The translations under genes and the position numbers were made by a program. DNA of 64,000 nt from Epiperipatus broadwayi (lineage: Eukaryota > Onychophora > Udeonychophora > Euonychophora > Peripatidae): NCBI GenBank assembly GCA_028023455.1, contig JAQFVV010006231.1, forward strand, positions 8,076,036 through 8,140,035, in the 5' to 3' direction. The notes beneath the pieces were generated by a model. The model searched no databases and was not told where the DNA came from. It saw nothing but the letters and a program-made list of their open reading frames with translations. Shown here piece by piece: positions 61,256 to 64,000 of the stretch; the first letter of the stretch is position 1; the number at the start of each line of letters is the position of its first letter.

Positions 61256-63751
61256 TGAAACAGACAGATCGAAGAACCGATCTTAGTTTCATGTGTTTAA
61301 GTACGGTAATTCGAACTACTATTCGCCCGCAATGGGATTTTTCCATTTCAAGTCACAAAAATTGAGCTATATATATTTTATGTTTTGTAAATAAATATGT
61401 AAAGATTCCGTGCATAAATGTCACAAATCATGAAATAATATTCGTGTGTGCGTGGTTTGTGAATTTATATCAACTTAATTTAAAAGTTTCATTGCGGGTG
61501 TATTTGCTTAAATTTTAGCCTTTTAGAATTATACAAAGTCGTTTAAAAATGCTGATCAAAAGTCACATTCCTTTGATCAGTGTTTTTAATTAAAATCTGT
61601 ATTGTACAAATGTATAGAGTAATTAGGTTGTATTCGAAATTAGATAAGGAATTTATATTTGTAATTACTGTGTCAATTTAAAATTGCGTATTAAAGTTAG
61701 AGATAGCTGAAAACGGAACAATGGAAATGGATAATTGATATTGTATGGTCAAGCTGGATTGCTGGAGGCTGGAGAAAAGTAGGCGGAGCCTAAAACAAAA
61801 CCAGACAGAAAGGTCAACCGTGGCCATCTTTAAAAAAAACTAACATTCTAACTTTTGACGTGGCTGAGAGTAGATCGTCTCAAAACAGCACAGCAGTTGC
61901 TAGAAAAATCGCTACAACTTTTGTTAAGAAGTCCACCAGTAAACCGTAATGTCGATGGGCTAAGTGCCAGGAGCTGATCTCTGTCCTGCCAATTTGAATC
62001 TTCGTGCCGCTGACTGATCATGTTTTATGTGCTTCACAATTTCCAGCTTCCAATCTCCAAATTGACTATGCCTTCCAAGTAAATTTCAAATGCGCGCCTA
62101 CGTTCGTCAGAAATACCATCGTGAGAAGCCAAGCCGGATGAAGAAAGAAGGGTAACTGTGTTACATGAACTTTTAACTTCCTCCCGAGCTTAATGTTATA
62201 AGTTAATCTGTCAATCAAATGAATCACATGTAAGTTTTGTTTCGTTTATAATGCTACTGTTTCAAACCTGTCAGTAAATTTTCTTTTCTCCTTTTCCTCT
62301 GCTCTAGTCTTTAGAAAATAGTTTATGAATATTGTATCTACTAATAATAATTCAAATGAAGACATTTATATTTTTTTTTCTTTTATTACTTATGCTATAA
62401 ACAAACGATGCCAATAGAATATTTCCCAACTCTGCTTAAAGCTAGTTTATAATATTGATTATAGTTATTTTAAAAGGAAGTTCGATTAAATTAAAGATTA
62501 TTTCATATATTGAGTTGGCAGATATTAAATCACTTTATTATGTTTTTTTTTTAGTTTTGTCATTCTATTGTAACTGATACTTCAATCTTAAATATGTAAA
62601 AGGGTTTTAAGTTATTATCTTGGTTTCATACATGAAATGAGAAATAGTTTTCAGTGTATAATTTGTTATAATCGCTACCGCCTGAACAACCTGGGGGGTT
62701 TAGGGGTTTCAGAGTAAACTTAATTAATTATTGCTTCCGCGGTCAGTTTGATTCCGCCATGTTTTATTGGAATAGTTATATCAGCCTGTTGCGTAGAAAT
62801 AGACGAATTGATTACCCAGGTTTGGTATAGTTCCTTTTCAAATCCACTTCAAGCACTCGTCCTCGATGACTGTGGCAATGCCTTCCCTTTGCCGAAGTTA
62901 GCGTCTCGCCATACTACCATATGGGGAAGAAAGCAATTCTTTCCCAGGTTATCTCTTGGATCACCGGGTTTCGAAATGATCCCGGCTGGTTGTAGTGTTC
63001 CGGAGCTGCTTGGGGGCATTAAGCCTTGTCAAAGTACAAGCCGCCCGGTATTCCGTTGATGCACCGCAAGTGATTACTGTAGGGCTCTTCAATCTAGGCA
63101 ACCACTAGTACATCAATCTTAGATATCATAGTTATACGAAACCACCCTCCAACTATTCGTACACGCAACGGTTCGAATCTATTCGAATAAAATAACTTAA
63201 TAAAAATCGTAGATAAATATTTTCAATGCTCAAATGCTCTGATTCCCTTAGCCACCCGTCAATCATTTCACTACACAAATATTGGTATGAGTTTGTTTAC
63301 CAGGTAAAATGATTACTAAAGACTAGTAGCTAACTATAATAGAATATTTATGAAAATCTTACCGTACTTTTGAATACTATATTTTTATGCTTTCTATTTG
63401 TTATTAAACAATTTATTTACTCTAATTTTGTGTCTTCCACCTCATTACTCTCGAAGTCTATTTAGTCACCTACTGTCTGTATTGGCAACTTAAATATATA
63501 CATTACATTAATGACCGTACCAATATCCAGAGTATAATAGATCTATATATAAAACTGTAAGTAATTTAGTCTGTGTTCTGAGTTGAGCTAGTAAAGGGAT
63601 AACCCCGTGCTGTTATAAAGTCATCATCGGTTGGTCATACCGGGGTTTGGGTTTGAATTTAGTTGGCGTTTTGGAATTTATTCTTAAACGTGGACTGGGT
63701 TTGAACTCGGGTACTGTGTATGAGTAAGCGTGGTGGATTTATACCGGTACA
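61256..63751. mobile_element. 2.5-kb TG...CA element in a (TA)n tract, possible solo LTR
   Basis: The segment begins TGAAACAGACAG directly after (TA)n and ends ATACCGGTACA directly before (TA)n, so ATATAT flanks both sides. It is distinctly less AT-rich than its surroundings and differs in sequence from the elements at 25.3 and 57.9 kb. TG...CA ends and insertion into TATATA suggest a second family of long LTR. The orientation is not determined, and no primer-binding site, gag or pol is present. A 103-codon plus-strand frame at 62748-63059 (with RHTTIWGRKQFFPRLSLGSP) has no recognised domain and may be chance in GC-richer DNA. Confidence 0.45.
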
Positions 63752-64000
63752 ATATATATATATATATAGAGAGAGAGAGCTTAATCTGTTTGGTTCTATT
63801 TATAAACTTTTTAATTGACATAAGAGAAACTATAGTGATGCTTTATATTAATTCTTTTATCATCTTCAGCCAGAATCCCACAAATAAAAATCTTATTACA
63901 TAAAATAATGACAAATTAAAAAAATTTTTTTTTAATTACTAGTATAACATACAATATTTAGATTTTAAAATACAAATAGTATTCTTTCATACTACAATAG
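63752..64000. other. (TA)n(GA)n tract and AT-rich flank
   Basis: (TA)n followed by (GA)n occupies about 63752-63779. The remainder shows nothing recognisable. Confidence 0.6.

Noticed and set aside
62095-62125. Minus-strand CTGACGA in the 61.3-63.8 kb element
   Set aside because: A GAAA occurs downstream, but the intervening sequence cannot form stem II and there is no helix I.
1-64000. CRISPR array, bacterial operon or phage content
   Set aside because: No regularly spaced short repeats, ribosome-binding-site-linked gene runs or bacterial-type genes are present; the element content is animal.

Overview
This is a gene-poor, AT-rich (roughly three quarters A+T by eye) stretch of animal nuclear DNA. 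No host gene, tRNA, rRNA or bacterial-type operon could be supported. The organism is probably an invertebrate, perhaps an arthropod such as a chelicerate. That guess rests only on the transposon mix: Penelope-like elements (PLEs) with a GIY-YIG nuclease, RTE/Jockey-like LINEs, a tRNA-derived SINE and long LTRs.

The main result is a set of self-cleaving hammerhead ribozymes (HHRs) in short repetitive insertions. Family A (12.1-15.6 kb, 20.7-21.5 kb, remnant at 57.0 kb) is a 466-bp unit with one HHR per unit. The youngest insertion (12091-13938) has two full units in one orientation joined to nearly two in the other, with four indistinguishable HHRs and a perfect 15-bp target-site duplication. 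Family B (16.0-16.4 kb and 35.6-35.9 kb) has a different HHR. A third HHR, family C (36292-36347), has an intact catalytic core and is the best formed in the window. All three have hammerhead cores, bipartite helix I, very short helix III with partly or fully palindromic loops, and NUH cleavage triplets. That matches the small dimer-forming HHRs known from Penelope-like elements and retrozymes.

A shared architecture links these insertions to a PLE pseudogene at 24.4-29.6 kb. Two copies lie head-to-head, with 5' ends meeting inside and 3' ends facing the target-site duplications. This suggests that reverse transcription was primed from both sides of a staggered cut.

Other content, left to right: a decayed RTE-like RT fragment (6.4-6.9 kb); a 1.1-kb element with inverted termini (8.2-9.3 kb); an orphan open stretch (9.4-9.7 kb); a 74-bp spacerless perfect palindrome (19.6 kb); a 2.2-kb LTR-like element nested in the PLE (25.3-27.5 kb) with a second copy at 57.9-60.0 kb, both in TATATA tracts; an RTE-like C-terminal remnant (33.6-34.0 kb); a 236-bp hairpin (37.8 kb); a large foldback (42.9-43.4 kb); a decayed minus-strand LINE with endonuclease and RT remnants (43.6-46.0 kb); a 480-bp tandem duplication (49.7-50.7 kb); a small foldback element with a target-site duplication (51.3 kb); a 5'-truncated Jockey-like LINE (53.2-53.8 kb); a SINE (54.9 kb); and another TATATA-flanked TG...CA element (61.3-63.8 kb). 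The remainder is AT-rich unique or decayed sequence with microsatellites.
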